From Pseudomonas sp. MH9.2 (lineage in GTDB: Bacteria > Pseudomonadota > Gammaproteobacteria > Pseudomonadales > Pseudomonadaceae), in the NCBI RefSeq assembly GCF_034353875.1, contig NZ_CP133784.1, forward strand, positions 4,244,501 through 4,308,500: DNA of 64,000 nt. Direction: 5' to 3'. Numbering within the stretch: position 1 is the stretch's first letter; each line of letters opens with the position of its first letter. Below, piece after piece: positions 56,238-64,000 of this stretch. The notes beneath the pieces were generated by a model, which was not told where the DNA came from, ran no database searches, and worked only from the letters and a program-made list of their open reading frames with translations. Both the position numbers and the translations under genes were made by a program.

Positions 56238-56858
56238 ATGTGTGGACGTTATGCCCTGTTTCGCTGGACGCCCGCATTTGCGGCCTTGCCTGGTTTTCCT
56301 GCTGACCAAAAGGCGCAATGGAACATCTCGCCGGGCGACTCGGTGCTGATGCTGCGCGGCGGGGACACTCAGCGCGAACTGGCACGTGCACGTTGGGGGC
56401 TGACACCGCCATGGTTGACCGACCTTTCCCGAACGCCTGCTCACGCCCGCGCCGAAACCCTGGGCGAACAACCGATGTTTCGCGAAGCTTTCCGGCTGCG
56501 CCGCTGTCTGTTGCCGGCCAATGGTTTCTACGAATGGCGTGGCACCACGCGCAAGCGGCCGTTCTGGCTGACGCCGGGGGAGGGCTCTGCGCTGTTTTTT
56601 GCTGCGATTTGGGAGGCTTACCCGGTAGAAGGCCACACGTACCTGAGTGTCGCCGTCGTCACACAGGCGGCAGCCAGTCAGCGGCGCCCGCTGATCCTTG
56701 ATGCGGCCGGGCAGGAAGCCTGGCTGGCTGCGGATACACCAACGTCTACCCTGCAAGCATTGCTCGCCAGCCCCCAGACGGCGCTGCGTGAACGAGCACT
56801 GGCTAACCTGGTGAACGATCCAAAACTGAACGCGCCGGAATGCCTGACACCGCTTTGA
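56238..56858 (+). CDS. YedK/HMCES (SRAP) family protein, altered active site
   Basis: The 206-residue protein begins MCGRYALFRW, so Cys2, the nucleophile that crosslinks to abasic sites in single-stranded DNA, is present after Met removal. The WNISPGDSVLML and LPANGFYEWRG segments follow, keeping the catalytic Glu (E99). Compared with E. coli YedK, the Asn of INARVET aligns with H69 (AHARAET) and the His of IHDRMP aligns with S147 (ASQRRP). DNA-protein crosslink formation may remain while reversal is weakened. It follows the DUF2007 gene by 86 bases. Confidence 0.88.
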   Translation: MCGRYALFRWTPAFAALPGFPADQKAQWNISPGDSVLMLRGGDTQRELARARWGLTPPWLTDLSRTPAHARAETLGEQPMFREAFRLRRCLLPANGFYEWRGTTRKRPFWLTPGEGSALFFAAIWEAYPVEGHTYLSVAVVTQAAASQRRPLILDAAGQEAWLAADTPTSTLQALLASPQTALRERALANLVNDPKLNAPECLTPL

Positions 56859-56870
56859 ACTGAAGACGCT

Positions 56871-56888
56871 TCGCAGGCAAGCCTGCGA
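56871..56888. repeat. REP-like palindrome
   Basis: TCGCAGGC-AA-GCCTGCGA is an 8-base inverted repeat, similar to the core of Pseudomonas REP sequences (TCGCGGGCAAGCCCGC). Only this core is seen, so it may be a decayed copy or act as a terminator for the YedK-like gene. Confidence 0.45.
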
Positions 56889-56989
56889 TCATCTGCGGAC
56901 GCTATCTACAAGTGTGGCAACTGGCTTGTATCTAGCTTCGCGGCGGGACATTGCCTAGGATACCGGCCATGTTTCCAGGGAGATCCACC

Positions 56990-57808
56990 ATGCGTCAGTC
57001 ATTTGCTCTGTGTGCCTTGAGCGCGAGCTTGTTGCTCAGCGGTTGCCAGTCCGTCAATACCACCAGCGGCGGTGCGGTGGGAGTCGAGCGCAAGCAGTAC
57101 ATGTTCAGCATGCTGTCGACCCAAGAGGTCAATCAGATGTATGCGCAGTCTTATCAACAGACGGTAGGCGAGGCCAGCACCAAAGGTGTGCTGGATAAAA
57201 CCAGTGCCGACGCAAAACGGGTGAAAGCGATTGCTGATCGGCTGATTGCCCAGGCGCCGATTTTTCGCCCTGATTCGGCGCAGTGGCAGTGGGAAATCAA
57301 TCTGATCAAAAGCGATGAGCTCAATGCCAACTGCGGGCCCGGTGGCAAAATCATTTTCTACACCGGGTTGATCGACAAGCTGCAGCTGACTGACGATGAA
57401 ATCGCTGCGGTCATGGGGCATGAAATTGCTCACGCCTTGCGCGAGCATGGGCGTGAAGCGATGTCCAAGGCCTATGGTATTGAGATGGCCAAGCAGGGCG
57501 CGGGCGCGTTATTGGGATTGAGTCAGGACAGTCTTGCATTGGCCGATACGGTGGTGAATTACAGCCTGACCTTGCCTAATAGCCGCAGCAATGAAAATGA
57601 AGCGGATTTGATTGGGCTGGAGCTGGCGGCGCGCGCTGGTTATAACCCCAATGCCGCCATCAGCCTGTGGCAGAAAATGACCCAGAACACCGGAGGTTCA
57701 CCGCCGGAATTCATGAGCACTCACCCCGCCTCGGAAAGCCGCATCGCATCACTGCAAAGCGCCATCCCGAAGGTAATGCCACTTTATCAACAGGCTAAAA
57801 AACCCTGA
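56990..57808 (+). CDS. M48-family metalloprotease lipoprotein
   Basis: From the ATG at 56990 (GGGAGA upstream) the product is 272 residues. A lipoprotein signal ends LLLSGC (Cys near 18). The zinc site is HEIAHALREH (about 143-152), with the third ligand in the downstream NENEADLIGLELAARAGYNP segment. This is the BepA/LoiP type of periplasmic peptidase concerned with outer-membrane protein quality. A hairpin at 57815 follows it. Confidence 0.9.
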   Translation: MRQSFALCALSASLLLSGCQSVNTTSGGAVGVERKQYMFSMLSTQEVNQMYAQSYQQTVGEASTKGVLDKTSADAKRVKAIADRLIAQAPIFRPDSAQWQWEINLIKSDELNANCGPGGKIIFYTGLIDKLQLTDDEIAAVMGHEIAHALREHGREAMSKAYGIEMAKQGAGALLGLSQDSLALADTVVNYSLTLPNSRSNENEADLIGLELAARAGYNPNAAISLWQKMTQNTGGSPPEFMSTHPASESRIASLQSAIPKVMPLYQQAKKP

Positions 57809-57814
57809 GTGGAT

Positions 57815-57835
57815 AGGATCGTCAGTGACGATCCT
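57815..57835. terminator. Hairpin between convergent genes
   Basis: AGGATCGTCA and TGACGATCCT form a perfect 10-base stem around one base. It lies between the M48 gene and the end of the minus-strand TMEM165 gene. No T-run follows. Confidence 0.55.
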
Positions 57836-57860
57836 GCCCCTCTGATCTTGAAGATGTCGT

Positions 57861-58445
57861 TTAAACCCAGCCACTCACCTGCATTGCCTTGTACACCGCA
57901 ACGATGGCCAGGACAAAAAACGCGCAGGCTGCCAAGCGACGGATCAACGTGAGGGGGAGCTTTTCAGCCGCGAAGTTGCCTGCCAGTACCACTGGGACGT
58001 TGGCGATCAGCATGCCCAGTGTGGTGCCGAGAATCACCAGCCACAGGTAGGAATACTGGGCGGCGAGCATCACGGTGGCGATTTGGGTCTTGTCGCCGAT
58101 TTCAGCGATGAAAAACGTGATCAGCGTGGTCACGAACGGCCCGAACTTGCGCGCTGTGCTGCCTTCGTCTTCATCCATTTTGTCGGGTACCAGGGTCCAC
58201 AGCGCGGTGGCGGTGAAGCTGGCGGCCAGAATCCAGTGCAGGGTGGCGTTCGAGAAGAAACTCCCGAACCAGGCCCCGACGGCGCCTGCTGCGGCGTGGT
58301 TGGCCAGGGTGGCGACGATGATGCCGGCGATGATCGGCCAAGGCTTGCGAAAGCGCGCAGCGAGAATCAGGGCGAGGAGTTGGGTCTTGTCACCGATTTC
58401 GGCCAAGGCGACAACAGCGGTGGGGACGAGCAGGGATTCCAGCAT
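57861..58445 (-). CDS. TMEM165/GDT1 (UPF0016) family Mn2+ transporter
   Basis: From the ATG at 58445 the protein has 194 residues, six membrane segments and two copies of the family motif EIGDKTQ (AEIGDKTQLLAL near 16 and AEIGDKTQIATV near 120), in the inverted-repeat fold of this cation/Ca2+:H+ antiporter superfamily. Bacterial members such as MneA export Mn2+. A yybP-ykoY riboswitch directly upstream supports control by Mn2+. AGGA lies 9 bases before the ATG, within the predicted switching region. Confidence 0.94.
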   Translation of the reverse strand: MLESLLVPTAVVALAEIGDKTQLLALILAARFRKPWPIIAGIIVATLANHAAAGAVGAWFGSFFSNATLHWILAASFTATALWTLVPDKMDEDEGSTARKFGPFVTTLITFFIAEIGDKTQIATVMLAAQYSYLWLVILGTTLGMLIANVPVVLAGNFAAEKLPLTLIRRLAACAFFVLAIVAVYKAMQVSGWV

Positions 58446-58459
58446 CAGGTTTTTCCTAA

Positions 58460-58503
58460 GGGGCGGGTCGACACGGCTATGACACGTACAGCCTTCCCGC
58501 CCC
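58460..58503 (-). promoter_or_regulatory. Expression-platform hairpin before the TMEM165 gene
   Basis: GGGGCGGG at 58460-58467 pairs with CCCGCCCC at 58496-58503, ending a few bases before the ribosome-binding site TTAGGA on the minus strand. Alternative pairing with the riboswitch aptamer could expose or hide translation start. Confidence 0.5.
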
Positions 58504-58514
58504 GGGTAAGGTGT

Positions 58515-58650
58515 TCGTGTCATAGGTCTTGTCAAACCACCGATCCGACTGAGCGGATCTGGGTCGCACGCACCATGGTCTGTTGACCAAGTATGTTGAT
58601 ACGTGCCGGACGAGCATGGCGCTCGTGGGAGACTACTCCCCTAGGACGGA
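58515..58650 (-). promoter_or_regulatory. yybP-ykoY (Mn2+) riboswitch
   Basis: On the minus strand the element shows the hallmarks of this class in order: GGGGAGTAG (58633-58641), GTATCAACATAC, and TTTGACAAGACCTATGACAC just before 58517. These are the conserved Mn2+-binding strands. It sits between the rsmC stop (58688) and the UPF0016 gene, exactly where this class controls Mn2+ exporters. The boundaries are approximate. Confidence 0.9.
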
Positions 58651-58687
58651 GCGGATTCTGCCTACACCGACAGCGTTCGGCAAGTGC

Positions 58688-59692
58688 TTATTTTTTTTCG
58701 CGTTTGGCGCGATAGACACGAAAGCCTTGCCCTTGTGCCTTCACCGCACACACGCCCAGATGCTCTTCGATCAGAGGTTGATAGCGAAGGAAGGCATTGG
58801 CGACCAAGCGGAGTTCGCCTCCATTTTTTAGATGCTGGCGTGCTTTTCGCAGCAAGTTCTCGGTTGCCAGGTAGTCGGTATGCACCCCGACGTGGAACGG
58901 AGGATTACTCAAAATAGTGCTCAAACCCATGGGCGCAGCGTCGATGCCGTCACCGGTCAACACTTCACCCTCCAGGCCATTGGCGGCCAGAGTCAGGCGG
59001 CTGCTGGCGGTGGCAAAGGCATCGACATCCAGTAGCGTGACATTGTTATGCGGGTAGCGACGCTTGACCGCAGCCCCCAACACCCCGGCGCCACACCCGA
59101 AGTCGAGCACCTCGCCACTGGGCAGTTTATCCAGATGCTGCAGGAGCAGTGCCGAACCGCGATCCAGTCGACCATGGCTGAAGACGCCGGGCAGACTGAC
59201 CACTGTGAGCGGGCCGTCTTCCAGATCGACTTTATAGCGTTGGGCCATGCTTTCCAGGGTCACCGCTTGCGGTGCGTTCTCGACAGTCACCAGCCAAAGC
59301 TGGCAGTGCCGGGCGCTGTCGACTTTGCGGGGTTTGCCGAAGGGGCTCAATTGTTTGGCCGCTGCTTCGATGCCGCTGCGTTTTTCGCCGACCAGGTACA
59401 GCTCGCGTCCAGCCAGGCGCGATGCGAGGGCGTTCAATACATAATCAGTCAGGTCGCGGGCTTTGGGCACAAACAGCACAGCGGTTTCAAACGCCTGCTC
59501 TGGCACATTGACCCCAAAGTGGCAGCGGCCTTCGAAACGCGCGTCCAGCACCGCTTGATCGCCAGCATGCCAGCACCAGCCATGGGCATTCGGCAATTTC
59601 CCGAGCAGATCGTCTGCAGGCAGCCCGGCCAGGAGCACGGAGCCCTGAAACAATTCGGCCTGACGGAGTAACACTTCACTGCGCGGGTCCAT
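58688..59692 (-). CDS. rsmC: 16S rRNA m2G1207 methyltransferase
   Basis: The 334-residue protein has a degenerate N-terminal domain (about 1-150) and a C-terminal SAM domain, as in RsmC. The SAM site is [15 protein letters not shown] (about 196-210) and the catalytic NPPF tetrapeptide is in [13 protein letters not shown] near 263. It methylates the exocyclic amine of G1207 in the small subunit. It lies on the same strand upstream of the riboswitch-controlled transporter, and hprA is about 40 bases upstream. Confidence 0.92.
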   Translation of the reverse strand: MDPRSEVLLRQAELFQGSVLLAGLPADDLLGKLPNAHGWCWHAGDQAVLDARFEGRCHFGVNVPEQAFETAVLFVPKARDLTDYVLNALASRLAGRELYLVGEKRSGIEAAAKQLSPFGKPRKVDSARHCQLWLVTVENAPQAVTLESMAQRYKVDLEDGPLTVVSLPGVFSHGRLDRGSALLLQHLDKLPSGEVLDFGCGAGVLGAAVKRRYPHNNVTLLDVDAFATASSRLTLAANGLEGEVLTGDGIDAAPMGLSTILSNPPFHVGVHTDYLATENLLRKARQHLKNGGELRLVANAFLRYQPLIEEHLGVCAVKAQGQGFRVYRAKREKK

Positions 59693-59731
59693 CTTTGGCT
59701 CCTGAAAAGTGGCGAAGTCTAACAGAGCTTG

Positions 59732-60697
59732 TCAGCTCACGACCCGTCGAGGTGTGCCGGCGAAAAATGCCTGAGCGTTTTCGCTGAGTTGGCCGACGAT
59801 CCGTTGCCGGGCTTCACGACTTCCCCAGGCGTTGTGCGGGGTGACGATCAAGCGCGGAATGTCGCCAGCCAACAGCGGATTGCCGTTCACCGGCGGTTCG
59901 ACGGTCAGTACATCCGTCGCTGCACCACCCAGATGGCCATTGCGCAAGGCGTCGGCGAGCGCTTGTTCGTCAATCAGGCCACCGCGTGCGGTGTTGATCA
60001 CGAATGCGTGGGGTTTGAGCAGGCCGAGTTCATAGGCGCCGATCATGTTACGGGTGTGTTCGTTGAGCGGGCAGTGCAGGGTCAATGCGTCGACTTGCGG
60101 CAGCAGCTCCTGCAACGGCACACGGTCATCGCGTTCGGGGCGGCCGGGTATCTGCCCCAACAGTACACGCATGCCAAAGGCTTCGGCCAGCTTCGCGACT
60201 GCGCCGCCTAGTTCGCCATAACCCAGCATGCCGAGGGTTTTGCCTTCCAGCTCGACGATAGGGAAATCCAGCAGGCAGAACTGTTTTGCGTGCTGCCAGC
60301 CCCCATGCTGCACCGCGTTTTGATAGTCCGGCAGGCGGGTCGCCAGCGCGAGCAGCAGCATCAGTGTGTGCTGCGCCACGGAGGCAGTTCCATATCCCTG
60401 GCAGTTGCTGACTACAACTCCATGTTTACGGGCTGCAATCAGGTCGACATTGTTGGTGCCCGTGGCGGAAATCAGCACCAGCTTCAAATCGGGACACGCG
60501 GCGAACGTGCCGGCATCGATCATGATTTTGTTGGTAATCGCTACCTGCGCGCCTTGCAGGCGTTCGATCACCTGTTGCGGTGTGCTGGTGGTGTGCAACT
60601 GCAAATCGCCGAAGTGTTCACGCAGCTCGCTGAGGTCAAGATCACCCAGGTCCAGAGACGTATGGTCGAGGAAAACTGCTTTGTGATGATTGCTCAT
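59732..60697 (-). CDS. hprA: Glycerate/2-hydroxyacid dehydrogenase
   Basis: From the ATG at 60697 the enzyme is 321 residues with the D-isomer 2-hydroxyacid dehydrogenase layout. The NAD site is GMLGYGELGGAVAKLAEAF (about 148-166), and the catalytic Arg (VINTARGGLID), Glu and His (IVTPHNAWGS) are in place. It interconverts hydroxypyruvate and glycerate or a similar 2-keto acid. A 51-residue upstream extension has no ribosome-binding support. It precedes rsmC as in P. aeruginosa. Confidence 0.9.
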   Translation of the reverse strand: MSNHHKAVFLDHTSLDLGDLDLSELREHFGDLQLHTTSTPQQVIERLQGAQVAITNKIMIDAGTFAACPDLKLVLISATGTNNVDLIAARKHGVVVSNCQGYGTASVAQHTLMLLLALATRLPDYQNAVQHGGWQHAKQFCLLDFPIVELEGKTLGMLGYGELGGAVAKLAEAFGMRVLLGQIPGRPERDDRVPLQELLPQVDALTLHCPLNEHTRNMIGAYELGLLKPHAFVINTARGGLIDEQALADALRNGHLGGAATDVLTVEPPVNGNPLLAGDIPRLIVTPHNAWGSREARQRIVGQLSENAQAFFAGTPRRVVS

Positions 60698-60989
60698 GGG
60701 ATGAGGCGCCTTATCGAAAATATAAGGTCCAGCCCGAAATGGCTGGAGGCACTGGAAAGGTATCAATTTCTGGTATCTGACGCGACCGTCTGGGTGAGGT
60801 GTCCGTATTCGGCGGGACACGCAACTGTTCGGCTGCAAACAGTCTCGCAACAGCTTGTGCAGTGAGAAGCACAGCTGGATATTTCTAAATACTTATAACT
60901 CATTGTTTTTCATTGATATTTGTCTTTGGCACGGTTGCTGCTCTATCGCTGTGGAGGGTGCTGAGTCGGCACGTGGGCGGGGAAAGGCA
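60698..60989 (+). promoter_or_regulatory. Intergenic region with putative activator site
   Basis: This region between hprA and the ABC operon has an inverted repeat ACTGTT-N8-AACAGT at 60824-60843, placed about 110-130 bases upstream of the predicted sigma-54 start point. That distance suits an enhancer-binding protein. No gene is supported here. Confidence 0.35.
60926..60942 (+). promoter_or_regulatory. Putative sigma-54 promoter
   Basis: TTGGCACG-GTTG-CTGCT has GG at 60928-60929 and GC at 60940-60941 with the required 10-base gap. It departs from the consensus TTGGCACGN4TTGCW at one base. It lies 48 bases upstream of the ATG at 60990, fitting a start point near 60953. Confidence 0.65.
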
Positions 60990-62156
60990 ATGTCTGAGTT
61001 CATGGAAAATAGGGAGACGGTTCCCACCACGCTTCCAGAGTGGCTGTTGTTGCAAGCAGGGCAACAACCGGCAGGTATCGCTTTGCGCCATAAACATTTG
61101 GGTGTGTGGCAAGTGCGCAGTTGGTCTCAGGTCGCCACACAGGTGCTCAGTCTTGCCACGGCTTTGCACCTGCGCGGTTTTACCTCGGGTGCAACGCTGA
61201 CACTGCTAAGCCGGCCACGGCCCGAAGCCTTGCTGGCGACGTTGGCTGCTCAGTGGCTCGGTGGAGTGGCCGCGCTGCTCGACCCACTGGATGCCGCATC
61301 CGATCAAACAGCGTTGCTGGAGCAACTGCAACCCGACTTTATCTTTGCCGAAGGGCTGGAAGAACTTCAGCGGGTGGACGCCGCGCACCTGGCCCCGCAA
61401 TTGGTGTTCTATGCCGACGGCCGCACGGTCACAGGCAACGCCGATGGACAGGGCAGGTGGGTCGCCTACGCAAGTCTGGTGGGGCAAGTGCCCAATCTGG
61501 AGTTACCGACTCGAGGGCATTCCCAGCACACGGCTTTTGCATTTTATCGACGCGCTGAGGGCGGCACGCTTGAGCAGCAGCGGATCAGCCATGCCGAACT
61601 GTTGAATGAGGGGCGGCATCTGGTTGATGTTCAGCAGTTGGGTATTCATGAGGAAGCATTGGCCGCCAGGGCGTTCGCCGCAGGTGGGCAAGCACGCTAT
61701 CTACTGGCCCCTTGGCTGATTGCAGGTTTCCGTTTGAATTTTCCGGAGAGCCTGGCCACTCGGGATAACGACCGTCGCGAACTGGGGCCGACCCTGGTGG
61801 CGGGCACCCGCGAAACTTATGGTCGCCTGCATGCGCTGGTCTTGACCCGGTTGCCGCCAGTGGGCAGTTGGCAGCGGCATCTGGTCGAGTGGGCGCTGGC
61901 CAGCAGGCCGGGTGTTGTCCGCAGAGTGCTGGGCGATTGGTTGATCCGCAGACCGTTGCGCGATGTCCTCGGCTTTAGCCGTACGCACGCCGCGCTGCTG
62001 GTGGGTGACGCGTTACCGGAAAACACCAAAGCATTCTTTGCATTGCTGGGTATCAACATCCAGGGCTGGCCAGACCCGGGTCAATGGCAACCCCGGCCCC
62101 GTGCGTCAGCAGATCGGGTCGATGGATGGATTAATGACGGCCCGCAATTGGCCTGA
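60990..62156 (+). CDS. Shortened adenylate-forming-enzyme-like protein in ABC operon
   Basis: The 388-residue protein aligns with the N-terminal part of long-chain acyl-CoA ligases (LPEWLLLQAGQQPAGIALRHKH, then LGVWQVRSWSQVATQV). The ATP-binding P-loop expected as YTSGTTGxPKGV reads FYRRAEGGTLEQQR, and the TGD and C-terminal Lys motifs are absent. Family members in such operons are about 600 residues. Ligase activity is unlikely, so it may be a pseudoenzyme or an acyl-binding subunit. The ATG at 60990 follows GGGGAAAGG. It is first in an operon with LivG-, LivH- and LivM-like genes. Confidence 0.75.
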   Translation: MSEFMENRETVPTTLPEWLLLQAGQQPAGIALRHKHLGVWQVRSWSQVATQVLSLATALHLRGFTSGATLTLLSRPRPEALLATLAAQWLGGVAALLDPLDAASDQTALLEQLQPDFIFAEGLEELQRVDAAHLAPQLVFYADGRTVTGNADGQGRWVAYASLVGQVPNLELPTRGHSQHTAFAFYRRAEGGTLEQQRISHAELLNEGRHLVDVQQLGIHEEALAARAFAAGGQARYLLAPWLIAGFRLNFPESLATRDNDRRELGPTLVAGTRETYGRLHALVLTRLPPVGSWQRHLVEWALASRPGVVRRVLGDWLIRRPLRDVLGFSRTHAALLVGDALPENTKAFFALLGINIQGWPDPGQWQPRPRASADRVDGWINDGPQLA

Positions 62157-62170
62157 TCAGGAGCACGACG

Positions 62171-62962
62171 ATGTCTCAGGCTACTCGCGCAGTACTGCGG
62201 CCTTTGCTGGAACTGGAACATATTTCCCTGTCGTTCAAGGGTGTTAAAGCCATCACCGATATCAGCTTCGCCGTCGCCCCCGGTGAAATCTGTGCCTTGA
62301 TCGGCCCCAATGGTGCCGGCAAGAGTTCGCTGCTCAATGTCATCAATGGTGTTTATCAGGCACAGGAGGGGCGAATCAGTTTCAACGGTGAAGTTCACCG
62401 CCGCATGCACCCGCACGCCGCCGCGCAACGAGGCATTGCCCGGACATTTCAGAACATTGCGCTGTTCAAGGGGATGAGTGTTCTCGACAACGTGCTGAGC
62501 GGTCGCAATCTCAAACGCCGCAGCACTTGGGTGGAACAAGCACTGCGCTTAGGGCGTGCTGCGGCTGAAGACGACCGCCAGCGTGAAGCCGCCGAGCAAG
62601 TGATCGAGTTTCTGCGGATACACGCCTGGCGTGACGCGATCGTTGGCAAGTTGCCTTACGGCTTGCAAAAGCGTGTCGAGCTGGGTCGTGCATTGGCCGC
62701 TGAACCCACGCTCCTGCTGTTGGACGAGCCCATGGCCGGGATGAACGCCGAAGAGAAGCAGGAAATGAGTCGCTTCATCGTCGACATCAACCGGGAGTTT
62801 GGCACCACCGTGGTTCTGATTGAGCACGATATCGGCGTCGTGATGGGCATCTCGGACCATGTGGTGGTGCTCGACTACGGCAGCAAGATCGGCGATGGCA
62901 CCCCTGAGGTGGTACGCCGTGACCCCAAGGTAATCGCCGCGTATCTCGGCACTCGACACTGA
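62171..62962 (+). CDS. Branched-chain-type ABC transporter ATPase (LivG-like)
   Basis: The 263-residue ATPase has Walker A LIGPNGAGKSSLLNV, the signature LPYGLQKRVELGRAL (an unusual YGLQKRVE version of LSGGQ, normal for the LivG group), Walker B LLLLDEPMAGMN and the switch His in VLIEHDIGVVMG. The C-terminal VVLDYGSKIGDGTPEVVRRDPKVIAAYLG is typical for HAAT transporters. It energises uptake of an amino acid or other carboxylate. It follows the ligase-like gene by 14 bases. Confidence 0.94.
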   Translation: MSQATRAVLRPLLELEHISLSFKGVKAITDISFAVAPGEICALIGPNGAGKSSLLNVINGVYQAQEGRISFNGEVHRRMHPHAAAQRGIARTFQNIALFKGMSVLDNVLSGRNLKRRSTWVEQALRLGRAAAEDDRQREAAEQVIEFLRIHAWRDAIVGKLPYGLQKRVELGRALAAEPTLLLLDEPMAGMNAEEKQEMSRFIVDINREFGTTVVLIEHDIGVVMGISDHVVVLDYGSKIGDGTPEVVRRDPKVIAAYLGTRH

Positions 62963-63038
62963 CATCCAGGCAAGAGTCGGCCCCTCGAATGACCAGGGGA
63001 GCAGGGCAACGTATGCACCGAACAACAGGTGATTGAGC

Positions 63039-63920
63039 ATGGAATTTTTCTTCGAAGTACTGATCGGGGGGCTGCTGGCAGGGGTGATGTACTCGCTGGT
63101 GGCCATTGGTTTCGTCCTGATCTACAAAGCCTCCGGCGTATTCAATTTCGCCCAGGGAGCCATGGTGCTGTTTGCTGCGCTGACGTTTGTCAGCCTGGTC
63201 GAGCGCGGCATTCCGTTTTGGCTGGCGTTTGTTATCTGCCTGGCGGTGATGGTGGTGCTGGCGCTGTTGGTCGAGCGGATCGTGTTACGGCCTTTGGTCA
63301 ATCGACCGCCGATCATTCTGTTCATGGCCACGCTAGGCCTGTCTTACGTCATTGAGGGTTTCGCCCAGTCGCTCTGGGGCTCTCAAGTGCATGGCCTGGA
63401 GCTGGGCATCAGCGACGAGCCTCTGGAAATCAAAGGCATGCTCCTCTCGCAGTTCGATCTTTTCGCCTCCGCTACCGCCGCCCTTTTGGTGGTGGTGCTC
63501 TCGGTCATGTTCAACAAAACGCGAGTCGGTTTATCGCTGCGTGCAGTCGCTGACGATCCGCTGGCAGCCCTGGCGGTAGGGGTGAAGCTGCCACGTATCT
63601 GGGCATTGGTCTGGTCGGTGGCCGGTTTTGTCGGGCTGGTTGCCGGACTGCTGTGGGGCGCGCGCCTGGGGGTCCAGTTCTCGCTCTCCCTGATCGTTCT
63701 CAAAGCGTTGCCGGTGTTGATCATCGGCGGCTTTTCCTCCATCAGCGGCGCGATCATCGGCGGCCTGATCATTGGTGCGTCGGAGAAGTTGGCAGAAGTG
63801 TATCTGGGCCCCGTTATCGGGGGTGGTCTCGAGAACTGGTTTCCCTATGTGCTGGCCTTGCTGTTCTTGCTGGTGCGCCCAGCCGGACTGTTTGGCGAAC
63901 GTGCCATCGAGCGGGTTTAA
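63039..63920 (+). CDS. Branched-chain-type ABC permease (LivH-like)
   Basis: The 293-residue permease has eight membrane segments and the HAAT signature YSLVAIGFVLIYKASGVFNFAQGA at the N-terminus. Also seen are LRAVADDPLAALAVGV and the coupling region near LIVLKALPVLIIGGFSSISGAIIGGLIIG. It pairs with the LivM-like protein that starts 12 bases downstream. The ATG at 63039 follows AGGTG and is preferred over a TTG 6 bases upstream. Confidence 0.93.
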   Translation: MEFFFEVLIGGLLAGVMYSLVAIGFVLIYKASGVFNFAQGAMVLFAALTFVSLVERGIPFWLAFVICLAVMVVLALLVERIVLRPLVNRPPIILFMATLGLSYVIEGFAQSLWGSQVHGLELGISDEPLEIKGMLLSQFDLFASATAALLVVVLSVMFNKTRVGLSLRAVADDPLAALAVGVKLPRIWALVWSVAGFVGLVAGLLWGARLGVQFSLSLIVLKALPVLIIGGFSSISGAIIGGLIIGASEKLAEVYLGPVIGGGLENWFPYVLALLFLLVRPAGLFGERAIERV

Positions 63921-63931
63921 GGAGAACACAT

Positions 63932-64000
63932 ATGTTCTATAAAGAAGCCGGCCAGTTCAGCACGACCTATGCGGCGGACCGTCGTGTGTTTCGTCTCAGG
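63932..64000 (+). CDS. Branched-chain-type ABC permease (LivM-like), partial
   Basis: Only the first 23 codons are in the window (MFYKEAGQFSTTYAADRRVF...). This opening is typical of LivM-family permeases encoded right after LivH in these ligase-linked operons. AAGGAGAA sits just before the ATG. The gene runs off the right edge. Confidence 0.75.
   Translation, partial: MFYKEAGQFSTTYAADRRVFRLR

Noticed and set aside
60855..60989. 45-residue extension of the ligase-like protein
   Set aside because: It would overlap the sigma-54 element and has no ribosome-binding site; 60990 has one.

Overview
The window is a chromosomal segment of a Pseudomonas, most likely of the P. fluorescens complex. Gene content and order from about 19.9 to 60.7 kb match the conserved block carried by P. 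aeruginosa and P. putida: ychF-pth-rplY-prs-tRNA(Gln)-ispE-lolB-TPR lipoprotein, divergent from hemA-prfA-prmC-moeB-murI-pagL; then a photolyase/MerR gene set, hemH, uraA-upp, hpt, mqo, rsmC and hprA. This assignment rests on recognised protein families and order, not on a database search.

Layout. 0-5 kb: an AI-2E-family permease, then an accessory stretch with two half-size ChrA transporter genes, a Gly-rich exported protein, a SYLF/YSC84 protein and a small exported protein. It is punctuated by related modules with minus-strand hairpins and T-tracts. 5.0-10.0 kb: elongator tRNA-Met, then thiolase, acyl-CoA dehydrogenase and acyl-CoA ligase on the minus strand (acyl-CoA catabolism). 10.3-19.8 kb: a chemoreceptor, a J-domain protein, a P2-type cation ATPase with Na,K-ATPase-like motifs, a SlyX/YdcH-size protein and a CHASE-GAF-GGDEF-EAL protein. 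19.9-31.8 kb: translation, PRPP, isoprenoid, outer-membrane lipoprotein, haem and cell-wall housekeeping genes.

31.9-42.6 kb is the most interesting part. Nine minus-strand genes, mostly overlapping (DUF523/DUF1722, MerR/LitR-like regulator, photolyase, NTF2-like, SDR, FAD oxidoreductase, DUF1365, Cfa/UfaM-like methyltransferase, DUF2878), read from one sigma-70-type promoter. That promoter is bracketed by two perfect TGTACA-N12-TGTACA operators. A second minus-strand unit (a frameshifted FAD oxidoreductase plus a Trp-rich small protein) has a near-perfect copy of the same operator over its -35. This looks like a light-responsive class II LitR regulon that couples DNA photorepair to modification of membrane fatty acids.

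42.8-60.7 kb: TIGR01777 epimerase and ferrochelatase, pyrimidine/purine salvage (uraA, upp, hpt), a SulP transporter, malate:quinone oxidoreductase, an envelope lipoprotein, an acyltransferase, a YedK/HMCES-like protein with altered active-site residues, an M48 protease, a TMEM165/GDT1 transporter behind a yybP-ykoY (Mn2+) riboswitch, rsmC and hprA. 60.9-64.0 kb: a putative sigma-54 promoter drives a branched-chain-type ABC transporter operon. Its first gene is a shortened adenylate-forming enzyme lacking the usual ATP-binding signature. The window ends inside the LivM-like permease.
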